Assembly: GCF_013328815.1 (NCBI RefSeq)
Contig: NZ_JABUHN010000003.1
Span: 62,001 to 126,000, forward strand
Source of the DNA: Tabrizicola fusiformis
GTDB lineage: Bacteria; Pseudomonadota; Alphaproteobacteria; Rhodobacterales; Rhodobacteraceae
Reading direction: 5' to 3'
Length of the DNA: 64,000 bases
Shown piece after piece: positions 18,682-29,153 of this stretch. Position 1 is the stretch's first letter. Each line of letters starts with the position of its first letter. The notes under the pieces were generated by a model. It was given only the letters and a program-made list of their open reading frames with translations, had not been told where the DNA came from and did no database searches. The position numbers and the translations under genes were made by a program.

Positions 18682-18755
18682 CCCTCTCCCCCTTGCCGCA
18701 ATCGGTGATAGCCTTGGCAGCGCGCAGACACCCGGCGCGGCCCCGGAGGCGAACC

Positions 18756-21632
18756 TTGCGGAACTTCGGCTACAAGTCGAGTCTTGGCGGACGACTTTTG
18801 CTGGCGATCCTGCTGATCGCCGGCTTTCCGGTCGCAACCGGGGTGCTGGGCTGGGTCGAGTTGCAGGAGGTGGCGCGCAACCAGTCGCGCGTGGTGACCG
18901 AAGCGATTCCGGCGATTTCCGAAGTGCGCGGCGTGGCCGAAGAAACCAGTCGCGTCGTCGCCATGGCGCCGGAACTGGCCGCCGTGACCGACGAGGGCCA
19001 GCGGCAAGAGCGCGCCGCCTTTCTGTTTGCCCAAGCCGATGCGCTGCGCGACCGGCTGGCCCGGCAGCGCGGCGTGCAGGATGTGGCACTGACCAATGCG
19101 CTGGCGGCCGAAGGGGCGGTGCGGCAGGCGCTGTTGTCGATCGACCGACTGGTGCGCCAGCGTCTCAGCCTGATCGACCGCCGCGATGCCCAGTTGCGCG
19201 CGGGGCTTGCCGCCGCTGTCGAGCTGACCGAAATCGCCGATACGCTGGTGGCCAATGCGGAAATGGGTGCTTCGGCGGTGATTTCCAGCCTGTATGAGAT
19301 GGAAAGCGGCACCAGCACCGAAGCCGGGCGGCGGCCCGAAACGCTTGACAAGCTGATCGAGGTCGATCTGTTCCAGATGGGCCTGATGTTCGAGCTGCGG
19401 GCCCATGCCTCGGAAATCGGGCTGCTTTTGAACCGTGTGCCGGCCATGCAGGATCAGGATGCATTGCAGGCCCTGCGGGCCGAACTGGACGCGCGGTTCA
19501 AGGTCATTTCGCGCCGGCTTGCTTCGGTGCAGGATCCGCGCCGCGCGGAACGGGTGCGGGTCTTGCTGCGCATCATCGGGGCCGGTGCCGCCGCCCCGCC
19601 CGAAGCCGCCACCCTGTTCGAGAATGCAGCGCAGGTTCTGGCGGTGACCGGGCGCATCGCCCTTGCGGAAAACGAATTGCGCAGCGCGGCGCTGGCGCTG
19701 GAAAGCTCTGCCTCGGTGCTGGCCGACCGGATCGAGGCCAGTGCGGTTGCCGCCGGACAATCGGCGCAACAGGCCATTGTCGCCACGCAGCGGCTTTATG
19801 CCTTTTCGTCCTTGCTGGCGCTGGCGCTGTCTTTTGGCGTCTTGTGGTTCTATGTGCGCGGCAATCTCATCCGGCGGCTGGACCTGCTTTCGGCCCGCAT
19901 GACCCGGCTTGCCGACGGCGATCCGGGCGAGGCGATCCAGCCCGCCGGCACCGATGAGATTGCCCGGATGGAAGGCGCCGTCGAGGTGTTCCGCCTGCAA
20001 GGCATCGCCAACCGCAACCTCGCCGCCGAGCGCGAGCGCCACCTTGAAGAGTTGCACCGCCACCGCAATGCGTTGCAGCAGCTTGTCGATGAACAGACCG
20101 CGCAATTGCGCAGCGAAGTGGCCGCCCACGCCGCCGCCCGCGACCGGGCCGAGACGGCCGATCGCGCCAAATCGGAATTTCTGGCGATGATGAGCCATGA
20201 AATCCGCACCCCGATGAACGGCGTTCTGGGCATGTTGCGCACCCTACCCCGCGACGGGTTGAGCGAGCGGCAGCTCAAACGGCTGGAGGTGGCCCTTGCC
20301 TCGGGTCAGGGGCTGATGGGCCTTCTGAACAACATTCTGGATTATTCCAAGCTGGATCAGGGCATTGCCGCGCAAGACATCGTGACCTTCGATCTTGCCG
20401 GGGCGCTGGACGACATCGCGCTTCTGATGGCGCCCATGGCCGAGGAAAAGGGGCTGCGCCTGCTGATCCAGCCCGGGCCTGCGGCGCTGCCGCCATTGCT
20501 GGGCGACCGGGGCAAGCTGCGCCAGATCCTCTTCAACCTTGTCTCGAATGCCGTGAAATTCACCGACCACGGCGAGGTGCGGATCGCGGCAGAGCCGCTG
20601 TCTTCGGCCGGAGCCGATCCGATCTGGCTGCGCTTTACCGTGACCGACACCGGGCGGGGCATCGCGCCCGAGGCGCTGGAGCGGATCTTTGCGCCGTTTG
20701 AACAGGAAGGGCCGCAGACGGCGCGCAGCCATGGCGGCACCGGGCTGGGTCTGGCCATCTCACGCCGGCTGGCGGGGCTGATGGGCGGCACGCTGACCGC
20801 CGCCAGCCGGGCGGGCGAAGGGGCGCGGTTCACGCTGGACCTGCCGTTCGCCGCCGCGCAGGCCGCGGAACCTACGTTGCCGGCCCCGGCACCGGCGGCC
20901 CCGGTGCCGCTCCAGCTTCTGGTGGTCGAGGATCACCCGGTCAACCGGCAGGTGGCGCAGGGATTTCTTGAGGCGCTGGGGCATCATGCGGTGATGGCCG
21001 AAACCGGCGAACGCGCGCTGACGCTGGCGGCGCGGAGCCGGTTTGATGCGGTGCTGATGGATGTGAACCTGCCCGATATCTCGGGGGTCGAGGTGACGCG
21101 CCGCCTGCGCCAGCACAGCCCCGCCCTTGGCCGCCTGCCGATCCTTGGGGTTTCGGCCCATGTCCAGCCGGAAGAGGTTGCCGCCTGCCACGCGGCAGGC
21201 ATGGATGCGGTTCTGGCCAAACCGCTGGACCCCGACCTTTTGGCACAGACGCTGGCGCGGCTCTGTCCGACCGCCGGGATCCCCCCTGCCGTACGCGAGA
21301 CGCTGGCCGATCTGGGCCCGGACCACACCCGCGCCCTGTTGCGCCTGATGCTGGACCGTCTGCGCCCCGAGGCCGAGGCGATTGCCGCCGCCCTGCGCGC
21401 GGGCCAATCCGCCGAGATCGAGCGGCGGGCGCATCAGTTGAAGGGGGCGGCGGGGAATTTCGCGCTTCCGGCGCTGGTGGCGCTTCTGGGCGACCTCAGC
21501 CGCCCCGGTGCCCGCCCTGCCCCGGATCAGGCCGCCCCCCTGCTGGATGCCAGCGCCGCCGCCGAGCGGGAGCTTGCCCATGCGCTTGCCGCGCTGGAGC
21601 GCACGCCTGTGGTCACGACAGCAGCGCGGTAA
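18756..21632 (+). CDS. torS: Hybrid sensor histidine kinase TorS
   Basis: Membrane hybrid kinase that, with TorT, detects TMAO and phosphorylates TorR by phosphorelay. I choose a TTG start at 18756 because GGAGG lies six bases upstream and the protein then begins right before the first membrane helix; 958 residues (E. coli TorS 914). Order: helix 1 (about 12-32), periplasmic helical sensor, helix 2 near 350, HAMP, coiled segment, HisKA with His481 in MMSHEIRTPMNG, ATPase (NLVSNAVKFTDHG, GTGLGLAIS), receiver with Asp769 in VLMDVNLP, and HPt with His893 in AHQLKGAAGNF. Its 3' end overlaps the convergent torR by 20 bp. Confidence 0.92.
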   Translation: MRNFGYKSSLGGRLLLAILLIAGFPVATGVLGWVELQEVARNQSRVVTEAIPAISEVRGVAEETSRVVAMAPELAAVTDEGQRQERAAFLFAQADALRDRLARQRGVQDVALTNALAAEGAVRQALLSIDRLVRQRLSLIDRRDAQLRAGLAAAVELTEIADTLVANAEMGASAVISSLYEMESGTSTEAGRRPETLDKLIEVDLFQMGLMFELRAHASEIGLLLNRVPAMQDQDALQALRAELDARFKVISRRLASVQDPRRAERVRVLLRIIGAGAAAPPEAATLFENAAQVLAVTGRIALAENELRSAALALESSASVLADRIEASAVAAGQSAQQAIVATQRLYAFSSLLALALSFGVLWFYVRGNLIRRLDLLSARMTRLADGDPGEAIQPAGTDEIARMEGAVEVFRLQGIANRNLAAERERHLEELHRHRNALQQLVDEQTAQLRSEVAAHAAARDRAETADRAKSEFLAMMSHEIRTPMNGVLGMLRTLPRDGLSERQLKRLEVALASGQGLMGLLNNILDYSKLDQGIAAQDIVTFDLAGALDDIALLMAPMAEEKGLRLLIQPGPAALPPLLGDRGKLRQILFNLVSNAVKFTDHGEVRIAAEPLSSAGADPIWLRFTVTDTGRGIAPEALERIFAPFEQEGPQTARSHGGTGLGLAISRRLAGLMGGTLTAASRAGEGARFTLDLPFAAAQAAEPTLPAPAPAAPVPLQLLVVEDHPVNRQVAQGFLEALGHHAVMAETGERALTLAARSRFDAVLMDVNLPDISGVEVTRRLRQHSPALGRLPILGVSAHVQPEEVAACHAAGMDAVLAKPLDPDLLAQTLARLCPTAGIPPAVRETLADLGPDHTRALLRLMLDRLRPEAEAIAAALRAGQSAEIERRAHQLKGAAGNFALPALVALLGDLSRPGARPAPDQAAPLLDASAAAERELAHALAALERTPVVTTAAR

Positions 21633-22317
21633 AGACATAGCCCTCGCCATGCGAGGTGCCAAAGACGCGCGGCAGCTTGGGGTCGTCGCCGAATTTCGCC
21701 CGCAGCCGCTTGACCATGACATCCACCGTGCGCGTGCCGGTGTCATTGTGCCGATGGGTGATGCTGGCCAGAAGCCGGTCGCGCGACAGCACGATCCCGG
21801 GGTTCAGGACGAAGGTGCGCAAAAGTTCGTATTCCGCCCGGGTCAACTGGATCGTCTCGCCATCGGCGCCACTGACGTGGCGGGCGGCAGTGTCAAAGCT
21901 GAAGCCCGCGAAATGCACCACGCGGCGGGTAAGTTGCCGCATCGCCGCCGTGCGCCGCAGCAGGTTCTTCACCCGCGCCAGCAATTCGCGCCGGTTGAAG
22001 GGTTTGCAGACGTAATCATCGGCACCCAGCTCCAGCCCGACGATCCGGTCCACATCATCGGTGCGCCCCGACAAAAGGATGATCCCCACTTCCGAACGGG
22101 CGCGCTGTTCGCGGGTGATTTCGAGCCCGTCCTTGCCCGACAGGTTGATATCCACGATCAGCAGGTCGGGGCTTTCCTGCGCCAGCACCCGCTCGGCCGC
22201 CTCGGCCCCGGCGCAGGCCGTGACGCGATAGCCGAAGGATTCCAGATAACCCGCAAGTGCCGTGCGCGTCACCGGGTCATCTTCGATCACCACGACATGG
22301 GCGGAACCCGATGTCAT
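21613..22317 (-). CDS. torR: Response regulator TorR (OmpR/PhoB family)
   Basis: DNA-binding response regulator, 234 residues from ATG 22317. A TTG at 22338 is also open, but AGGGGG precedes the ATG at a suitable distance. The receiver domain has acidic pocket EDD (12-14), phospho-acceptor Asp56 in LLIVDINLSGKDG, and Lys in VCKPFNRRELL. The C-terminal winged helix carries LTRAEYELLRTF and TRTVDVMVKRLRAKFGDD. It is convergent with torS and divergent from tmoX. In E. coli TorR activates torCAD and represses torR from the shared intergenic region; here that position is taken by tmoX. Confidence 0.88.
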   Translation of the reverse strand: MTSGSAHVVVIEDDPVTRTALAGYLESFGYRVTACAGAEAAERVLAQESPDLLIVDINLSGKDGLEITREQRARSEVGIILLSGRTDDVDRIVGLELGADDYVCKPFNRRELLARVKNLLRRTAAMRQLTRRVVHFAGFSFDTAARHVSGADGETIQLTRAEYELLRTFVLNPGIVLSRDRLLASITHRHNDTGTRTVDVMVKRLRAKFGDDPKLPRVFGTSHGEGYVFTALLS

Positions 22318-23450
<1,133 letters not shown>

Positions 23451-23476
23451 CCCGCCCACGGGGAACCGACCCATCC

Positions 23477-23501
23477 GGCCACCCGGTTGCTCCGGGTGGC
23501 C
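23477..23501 (+). other. Intercistronic stem-loop between tmoX and ATPase gene
   Basis: GGCCACCCGG, loop TTGCT, CCGGGTGGCC: a perfect 10-bp stem without a T tract. Such structures often protect the upstream binding-protein mRNA or attenuate read-through, giving more binding protein than transporter. Confidence 0.6.
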
Positions 23502-23522
23502 CACCCTGCTCTGGAGGCTGCC

Positions 23523-24554
23523 TTGACGGAAAATGATGTGGTGATTTCCTGCCGGAACGTCTGGAAGGTGTTCGGCGACCGGCCCGAACGGCTGGCCCCC
23601 CGGCTGACGGCGCAGACCACTGCCGAAGACCTGCGGGCCACCGGCCAAATCGCCGCGGTGCGGGATGTCTCGCTGGATATCCGCCGTGGCGAGATGCTGG
23701 TGGTCATGGGCTTGTCCGGTTCAGGAAAATCGACGCTGGTGCGCTGCCTTGCCCGGCTGCTGAACATCACCGCCGGCGCGGTCACGGTCGAGGGCCGCGA
23801 CATCGGCAGGCTGACGGAAACCGAACTGATCGACCTGCGCCGCCGCAAGATGGGCATGGTCTTTCAAAGCTTCGGCCTGCTGCCGCACCGCACCGCGCTG
23901 GAGAACGTTGCCTTTCCGCTGGAAATGCGCGGACAGGACCGCCGCTCGCGCATCGCCCGCGCGCATGAGATGCTGGCGCTGGTCGGGCTGAAGGGCCGCG
24001 AAGGCTATTTCCCGCGCGAACTTTCTGGGGGCCAGCAACAGCGCGTCGGGATCGCCCGCAGTCTGGCAGTCGAGCCGGACATATGGTTTCTGGACGAACC
24101 CTTCAGCGCGCTTGATCCGCTGATCCGGCGCGAGATGCAGGACGAGTTTCTGCGGCTGAAGGGGATGCTGGCCAAGACAATCGTCTTCATCACCCATGAT
24201 TTCGACGAGGCGCTGCGCCTTGCCGACCGCATTGTCCTCATGAAGGACGGTGCTGTCGAGCAGATCGACACGCCGGAACGGATCGTGATGGCCCCCGCCA
24301 CCCCCTATGTTGCCAAATTCACCCAAGCGGTGGACCGCTGCCGCGTGATCCGCGCGGGCGCTGTGGCGCAGCCGGTTCAAGGCCCGCCCCCCGAAGGCAC
24401 CGCCCTGCCCGGGGCCGAGACGCTGCACGCGCTCGCCCGCCGGATCGTCGGCGACAGCCGCCCGCTGATCCCGGTGGCCGATGCCCGGGGCGGCATCGCC
24501 GGGGTGCTGGACCGGCAGGCGGCGCTGGACCTGTTGCTGGGGCCGGTTGCATGA
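23523..24554 (+). CDS. Quaternary-amine/TMAO ABC transporter ATPase
   Basis: ATP-binding subunit of the ProV/OpuAA type, 343 residues from TTG 23523, which has GGAGG five bases upstream. A longer frame to 23487 would run over the preceding stem-loop region. Walker A is GLSGSGKST, signature LSGGQQQRVGIARSL, Walker B DIWFLDEPFSALDP, and switch His FITHDFDEALRLADR. The C terminus (IPVADARGGIAGVLDRQAAL) looks like a single degenerate CBS unit, as in glycine-betaine importers. It overlaps the permease gene by 4 nt. In the Ruegeria TMAO system it would be one of TmoV/TmoW; I leave the letter open. Confidence 0.87.
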   Translation: MTENDVVISCRNVWKVFGDRPERLAPRLTAQTTAEDLRATGQIAAVRDVSLDIRRGEMLVVMGLSGSGKSTLVRCLARLLNITAGAVTVEGRDIGRLTETELIDLRRRKMGMVFQSFGLLPHRTALENVAFPLEMRGQDRRSRIARAHEMLALVGLKGREGYFPRELSGGQQQRVGIARSLAVEPDIWFLDEPFSALDPLIRREMQDEFLRLKGMLAKTIVFITHDFDEALRLADRIVLMKDGAVEQIDTPERIVMAPATPYVAKFTQAVDRCRVIRAGAVAQPVQGPPPEGTALPGAETLHALARRIVGDSRPLIPVADARGGIAGVLDRQAALDLLLGPVA

Positions 24555-26476
24555 AGGGGCGGAGCCTGCCCGAAGGGGGGCGCGTGGCGCTGGCGCTGCT
24601 GATGGCCACCTTGGCGCTGGTCGTTTTGCGCAACCTGCTGCCCGATCCGCTGATCCGGTTGCCGCAGACGCTGATCCTGCCCTTTGCCGACTGGATCAAT
24701 GCCGTCTTCGCCTTTGCCCGTGACGATCTTGGCCTGATGCGTGTCACCCGTGCCTTTTCCGACGTGGTGGAGGTCTGTCTGGATGTAACCGCGAACCTGC
24801 TTTACGGCAAATCGCGCTGGCCCCGGCTGGGTCCGATCCCTTGGGTCGTGATCGCGGCCAGCGCCGCCGTTGCGGGCCACGCCCTTGCGGGCTGGCGGCT
24901 GGCGGCGCTGGCGGGCGGCACCTTTATCTGGATCGCCGTCATGGGCCAGTGGAAATGGGCGATGGAAACGCTGTCGGTCATCCTTGTTGCGGCGCCATTC
25001 TCGGTTGCGCTGGGGCTGGCGCTGGGAATGCTGGCATGGCACTCGCGCCGGGCCGAGCGGGTGCTGAACCCGATCCTGAACATCGCGCAATCGCTGCCGC
25101 ATTTCGCCTACATGATCCCGGTCGTGGTCTTTATCGGGGTGGGGCCGAAGGCGGGCGCCATCGTGACCATCATCTTCTCGGTGCCGCCGATGATCCGCAT
25201 GACGCTGCTGGGCCTGCGCGCCGTCCCGGCCGAAATCATCGAAAGCGGCAGGATGAGCGGCACCACCCGCCTGCAACTGATGACCCGGGTGCGCCTGCCC
25301 GCGGCGCGGACCGAATTGCTGATCGGGGTCAATCAGGTGATCATGCAAAGCTTGGCCATGGTGGTGCTGGCCTCATTCATCGGGATGCCCGGGCTGGGGC
25401 AGAAGCTTTTGCAACTGTTGCAGGCGCTGAAGATCGGGCTTTCGGTGGAAATCGGCATCACCATCGTGCTTCTGGCCATCGTGCTGGACCGGATGTCCAA
25501 GGCATGGGCGGTCAGACAGCCCTCGCACCATGACGAGGGGTCGGGTTGGCTGCAACGCCACCGGCATCTGGCGGTCTGGGCAGGGCTGGTCGGCCTTGGC
25601 TTTGCGCTGGTCACACTGCACCCCTATTTCGCGGTGGTCGAGCGGGCGCAGGCCCTGAGCATGGCCGGCCCGGTCGATGCCGCCGTCGGCGCCTTCATCG
25701 ACATGGTGTCGCCCGTGACCGACTGGCTGCGCTGGTTCCTGATCACATGGGTTCTGATCCCGCTGCGCGACGGCTTTCTGTGGCTGCCGGTTTCGGCGGT
25801 GCTGGTGTTTCTGGCCGGGATCGGCTGGGCGGTGGGCGGCCCGCGTTCGGCGCTGATCTGTCTGGCGTTCTTTCTGCCCATCGCGCTGTCGGGCTGGTGG
25901 GACCGGGCGATGATCACGGTCTACACCGTCTTTGTCGCAGTCACGCTGGCGCTGCTGATCGGGGTGCCGCTGGGCCTGCTGGGCGCCGCGCGGCCCGGGC
26001 GGGCGCGGCGGTTCCTGTTGATCTGCGACACATTGCAGACCTTTCCGAGCTTCATCTACCTTATTCCCGTGGTGATGCTGTTCGGGGTGAACGATGTTGC
26101 GGTGATTGCCGCCGTCATGGTCTTCGCCACGGTGCCGATCATTCGCTATACCATCGAGGGGCTGCGCAGCATCCCGCCCGAGATCGTGGAATCAGCGCAG
26201 ATGTCGGGCGCGGGGCCGGGCCAGATCCTGTGGCATGTGAAGCTGCCGCTGGCGGTGCCGACCCTGATGGTGGGGGCGAACCAGTCGATCATGTTCGCGC
26301 TGTTCATGGTGATCATTGCGGCCTTCATCGGCACGCAGGATCTGGGGCAAGAAATGCAACGCGCGCTGTCTTCGACCGATGTCGGCAAGGGGTTGGTTCT
26401 GGGCTTCGCGGTGGCCTTCATGGGGTTGATGGCGGATCACCTCTTGCTGAAATGGGCAAGGGGACGGGGGACATAG
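24551..26476 (+). CDS. Fused double permease of the TMAO-type ABC importer
   Basis: Inner-membrane permease of 641 residues made of two homologous BPD_transp halves. The first EAA-type loop reads LLGLRAVPAEIIESGRMSG (near 220-240) and the second TIEGLRSIPPEIVESAQMSG (near 535-555). Each half has about five to six helices, with an extra hydrophobic linker containing WAGLVGLGFALVTL. Most ProW-type importers use a homodimer of about 300 residues; here both halves are in one chain. The start ATG overlaps the ATPase stop. A short stem-loop GGCCGC/GCGGCC (26476-26493) lies at the convergent end. Confidence 0.88.
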   Translation: MKGRSLPEGGRVALALLMATLALVVLRNLLPDPLIRLPQTLILPFADWINAVFAFARDDLGLMRVTRAFSDVVEVCLDVTANLLYGKSRWPRLGPIPWVVIAASAAVAGHALAGWRLAALAGGTFIWIAVMGQWKWAMETLSVILVAAPFSVALGLALGMLAWHSRRAERVLNPILNIAQSLPHFAYMIPVVVFIGVGPKAGAIVTIIFSVPPMIRMTLLGLRAVPAEIIESGRMSGTTRLQLMTRVRLPAARTELLIGVNQVIMQSLAMVVLASFIGMPGLGQKLLQLLQALKIGLSVEIGITIVLLAIVLDRMSKAWAVRQPSHHDEGSGWLQRHRHLAVWAGLVGLGFALVTLHPYFAVVERAQALSMAGPVDAAVGAFIDMVSPVTDWLRWFLITWVLIPLRDGFLWLPVSAVLVFLAGIGWAVGGPRSALICLAFFLPIALSGWWDRAMITVYTVFVAVTLALLIGVPLGLLGAARPGRARRFLLICDTLQTFPSFIYLIPVVMLFGVNDVAVIAAVMVFATVPIIRYTIEGLRSIPPEIVESAQMSGAGPGQILWHVKLPLAVPTLMVGANQSIMFALFMVIIAAFIGTQDLGQEMQRALSSTDVGKGLVLGFAVAFMGLMADHLLLKWARGRGT

Positions 26477-26483
26477 GCCGCTC

Positions 26484-27605
26484 TCAGGCGGCCATGGCCA
26501 GAATCTGCATGAGGTCGGCCGGCGACAGGGCCACCGGATTGCCCTTCATCGAAGAGGCGGTCCGCGCCGACTCGGCCACCTGCGCATGATCGGCCGGGGC
26601 AAGGCCCTGCGCCGTCAGCCCCGGCAGGCCCGCCTCGCTGGCCCAGCGGGCCAGCGTTGCCGGGGCCTCGGCCCCGCCCAGCGCCGCGGCGATCAGGTGG
26701 CACACCTCGTCCAGCCGGGCGGCGGCGGGGCCGGTGGCCCGCGCCCGGTTCAGCGCCAGCACCGGCCCCAGAAGGGCACCGCAAACCGCACCATGCGCCG
26801 CCGGGCTGACGCCGCCGATCGGTCCGGCCAGCCCATGCACCGCCCCGAGGCCGCCATTGGCCAGCGCCATGCCGCCCGACAGGCTGACCCAGGCCATCGC
26901 GTCACGCGCCGCCGCATCCTCGCCCCGCATCAGGCAGGTCAGCGCGGCAAGGCCCTGTGCGATGGCCGGACGGGTCAGCGCATCAGTGAAAGGGGTGGCG
27001 CGGTTCGAGACATAAGGCTCGATCACCTGTGCCAGCGCATCAAGGCCCGAGGCCAGCGTCACCCCGCGCGGGCAATGGTCGGTCAGCGCCGGGTCAACAA
27101 TCGCCAGCCGTGCCAGCATCCGGTCATCGCGCAGGCTGACCTTGCGGCCATGGTCCGGCAGGCCGATCACGGCATTCTTGGTCGCCTCGGCCCCGGTGCC
27201 GGCGGTGGTGGGCAGCGCCACGAAGGGCAAGGGTCGGGCGACAAGCGGCAGACCGCGCCCCACCACCTCAAGATGGTCCATCGGCCCGCCCGGTGCCGGG
27301 ATCAGTGCGGCCAGCGCCTTGGCCATGTCCAGCACAGCGCCACCACCAAGACCCACGACCACATCGGGCGCAAAGCCGCGCGTTTGCGCCAGCGCCGCCT
27401 CCAGCATGGGCAAGGTCGGTTCCCCTGCACAGGGCAGGCGCTGCACCTCGGCATCCGGCAGGTGCAACCAGTCGGCGCGGCGGGCATCGGCGCCATGCAC
27501 CACCAGCACCCTCGCCCCGAAGCTGCGGATCAGCGCCGGCGCCTTGGCCGCCTCGCCCCGCCCGAACAGGATCTGCCCGGGCGCCAAAATGGCAAAGGGC
27601 GTCAT
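26484..27605 (-). CDS. Iron-containing alcohol dehydrogenase family protein
   Basis: Group III NAD(P)-dependent dehydrogenase, 373 residues. The nucleotide-binding segment [12 protein letters not shown] (85-96) and the [16 protein letters not shown] segment are clear. Metal-ligand positions usually Asp, His, His, His read Asp189, Gln193, His257 and His271: the first His is Gln in [13 protein letters not shown]. Three ligands remain, so metal binding may be altered rather than lost. Its ATG overlaps the glpK stop (ATGA), so it is translated with glycerol kinase as the last gene of the glp operon. A role in oxidising glycerol or a derived alcohol or aldehyde is inference. No signal peptide is visible. 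Confidence 0.85.
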   Translation of the reverse strand: MTPFAILAPGQILFGRGEAAKAPALIRSFGARVLVVHGADARRADWLHLPDAEVQRLPCAGEPTLPMLEAALAQTRGFAPDVVVGLGGGAVLDMAKALAALIPAPGGPMDHLEVVGRGLPLVARPLPFVALPTTAGTGAEATKNAVIGLPDHGRKVSLRDDRMLARLAIVDPALTDHCPRGVTLASGLDALAQVIEPYVSNRATPFTDALTRPAIAQGLAALTCLMRGEDAAARDAMAWVSLSGGMALANGGLGAVHGLAGPIGGVSPAAHGAVCGALLGPVLALNRARATGPAAARLDEVCHLIAAALGGAEAPATLARWASEAGLPGLTAQGLAPADHAQVAESARTASSMKGNPVALSPADLMQILAMAA

Positions 27606-29080
27606 ACCGCCATCGTGGCGGCAACCGCCCTGCCCCAGCGGGCATATTTCGCGGCGCGCACTTCCGGCGCCATCGCCGGGGCAAATCGGCGCTGCAAGGC
27701 CCAGCTTTTCTGGAATTCTTCCGGCGCGGGGCAAAGCCCGGCCTGCAACCCGGCCAGATAGGCCGCGCCCAAGGCGGTGGTTTCGGTCACCACGGGCCGG
27801 TCCACCGGCGCCCCCAGAATATCGGCCAGAAACTGCATGGCCCAATCGCTGGCCACCATGCCGCCATCGACGCGCAGCACGCCATCCGCCGCCGTGCCCC
27901 AATCGGCGCGCATCGCCTCCAAAAGGTCACGGGTCTGGAAACCCACGCTTTCCAGCGCCGCCCTGGCCAGTTCCGCCGGGCCGGAATTGCGGGTCAGCCC
28001 ATAGACCGCGCCCCGGCACTCGGGTCGCCAATAGGGCGCGCCAAGGCCGGTAAAGGCGGGCACCAGCACCAGATCCTGGCCCGGGTCCGCCGCCTCGGCC
28101 AGCGCCTGCGTCTCAGCCGCGCTGCGGATGATCTTCAGCCCGTCGCGCAGCCATTGCACCACGGCGCCCGCAATGAAGATCGAGCCTTCCAGCGCATAGG
28201 TGGTCTGCCCGTTCAGCCGGTAGGCGATGGTGGTCAGCAGCCGGTTCTTCGAGGGCACCCTCTGCGCCCCGGTGTTCAGAAGCGCGAAACAGCCGGTGCC
28301 ATAGGTGGATTTCATCATGCCCGGCGCAAAGCACGCCTGCCCCACGGTTGCCGCCTGCTGATCGCCCGCCACGCCGCGAATGGGAATGGCGCGGCCGAAC
28401 AGCGCCGGGTCGGTGGTGCCGAAATCATCGGCACAGTCCAGCACCCGGGGCAGCATCGCCATGGGAATGCCGAAGAGCGCACAGATATCGGCGTCCCATT
28501 CCCCGCTGGCGATGTTGAAGATCAGCGTGCGCGCCGCATTGGTGGCATCGGTGACATGCGCGCGGCCCCCGGTCAGCCGCCAGATCAGGAAACTGTCCAC
28601 CGTGCCGAAGGCCAGCTTGCCCGCCTCGGCCCGCGTGCGGGCGCCTGGAATATGGTCCAGCATCCATTTGATCTTGGTGCCGCTGAAATAGGGGTCAAGG
28701 AGCAGGCCGGTGCGGGCGGTGATCATCGGCTCATGCCCGGCGTCGCGCAGGGCGGCACAAATGTCGGCGGTGCGGCGGTCTTGCCAGACGATGGCATTGT
28801 GAAGGGGTTCACCCGTCTCGCGGTCCCAGATCAGTGTGGTTTCGCGCTGATTGGTGATGCCGATGGCGGCAACCTGCGCCGGATCGGTGCGCGACAGCAC
28901 AGCGCGGGCGGTGGAAAGCGTGGTTTGCCACAGGTCTTCGGGATCATGCTCGACCCAGCCTGAGGCGGGAAAGTGCTGTGCAAACTCTTCCTGCGCCGAA
29001 TTGATGGGCGACAGGCCAGTGGAAAACAGGATCGCCCGGGTCGAGGTGGTGCCCTGATCAATGGCAAGGATTTGGGACAA
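27602..29080 (-). CDS. glpK: Glycerol kinase GlpK
   Basis: Phosphorylates glycerol to sn-glycerol 3-phosphate with ATP. 492 residues from a TTG start at 29080, which has AGGAGG six bases upstream; the frame stays open to 29125 without an RBS. The motifs are canonical: [14 protein letters not shown] with Arg79 and Glu80, [40 protein letters not shown] and [10 protein letters not shown]. It follows glpV with a stem-loop between and overlaps the Fe-ADH gene. Substrate-site residues match E. coli GlpK, unlike the paralogue at 8317. Confidence 0.95.
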   Translation of the reverse strand: MSQILAIDQGTTSTRAILFSTGLSPINSAQEEFAQHFPASGWVEHDPEDLWQTTLSTARAVLSRTDPAQVAAIGITNQRETTLIWDRETGEPLHNAIVWQDRRTADICAALRDAGHEPMITARTGLLLDPYFSGTKIKWMLDHIPGARTRAEAGKLAFGTVDSFLIWRLTGGRAHVTDATNAARTLIFNIASGEWDADICALFGIPMAMLPRVLDCADDFGTTDPALFGRAIPIRGVAGDQQAATVGQACFAPGMMKSTYGTGCFALLNTGAQRVPSKNRLLTTIAYRLNGQTTYALEGSIFIAGAVVQWLRDGLKIIRSAAETQALAEAADPGQDLVLVPAFTGLGAPYWRPECRGAVYGLTRNSGPAELARAALESVGFQTRDLLEAMRADWGTAADGVLRVDGGMVASDWAMQFLADILGAPVDRPVVTETTALGAAYLAGLQAGLCPAPEEFQKSWALQRRFAPAMAPEVRAAKYARWGRAVAATMAV

Positions 29081-29108
29081 GTCGGGCCTCCTGCGGTCGG
29101 TCGGAAAT

Positions 29109-29139
29109 CGGGGGGCGAAGGCCATGGCCCCGCCCCCCG
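29109..29139 (-). other. Intercistronic stem-loop between glpV and glpK
   Basis: CGGGGGGCG (29109-29117) pairs with CGCCCCCCG (29131-29139), a perfect 9-bp G+C stem around a loop that itself holds the palindrome GGCCATGGCC. No T run follows on the minus strand. It is likely an mRNA-stability or attenuation element downstream of the binding-protein gene. Confidence 0.5.
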
Positions 29140-29153
29140 ACAGGATCGTCAGA

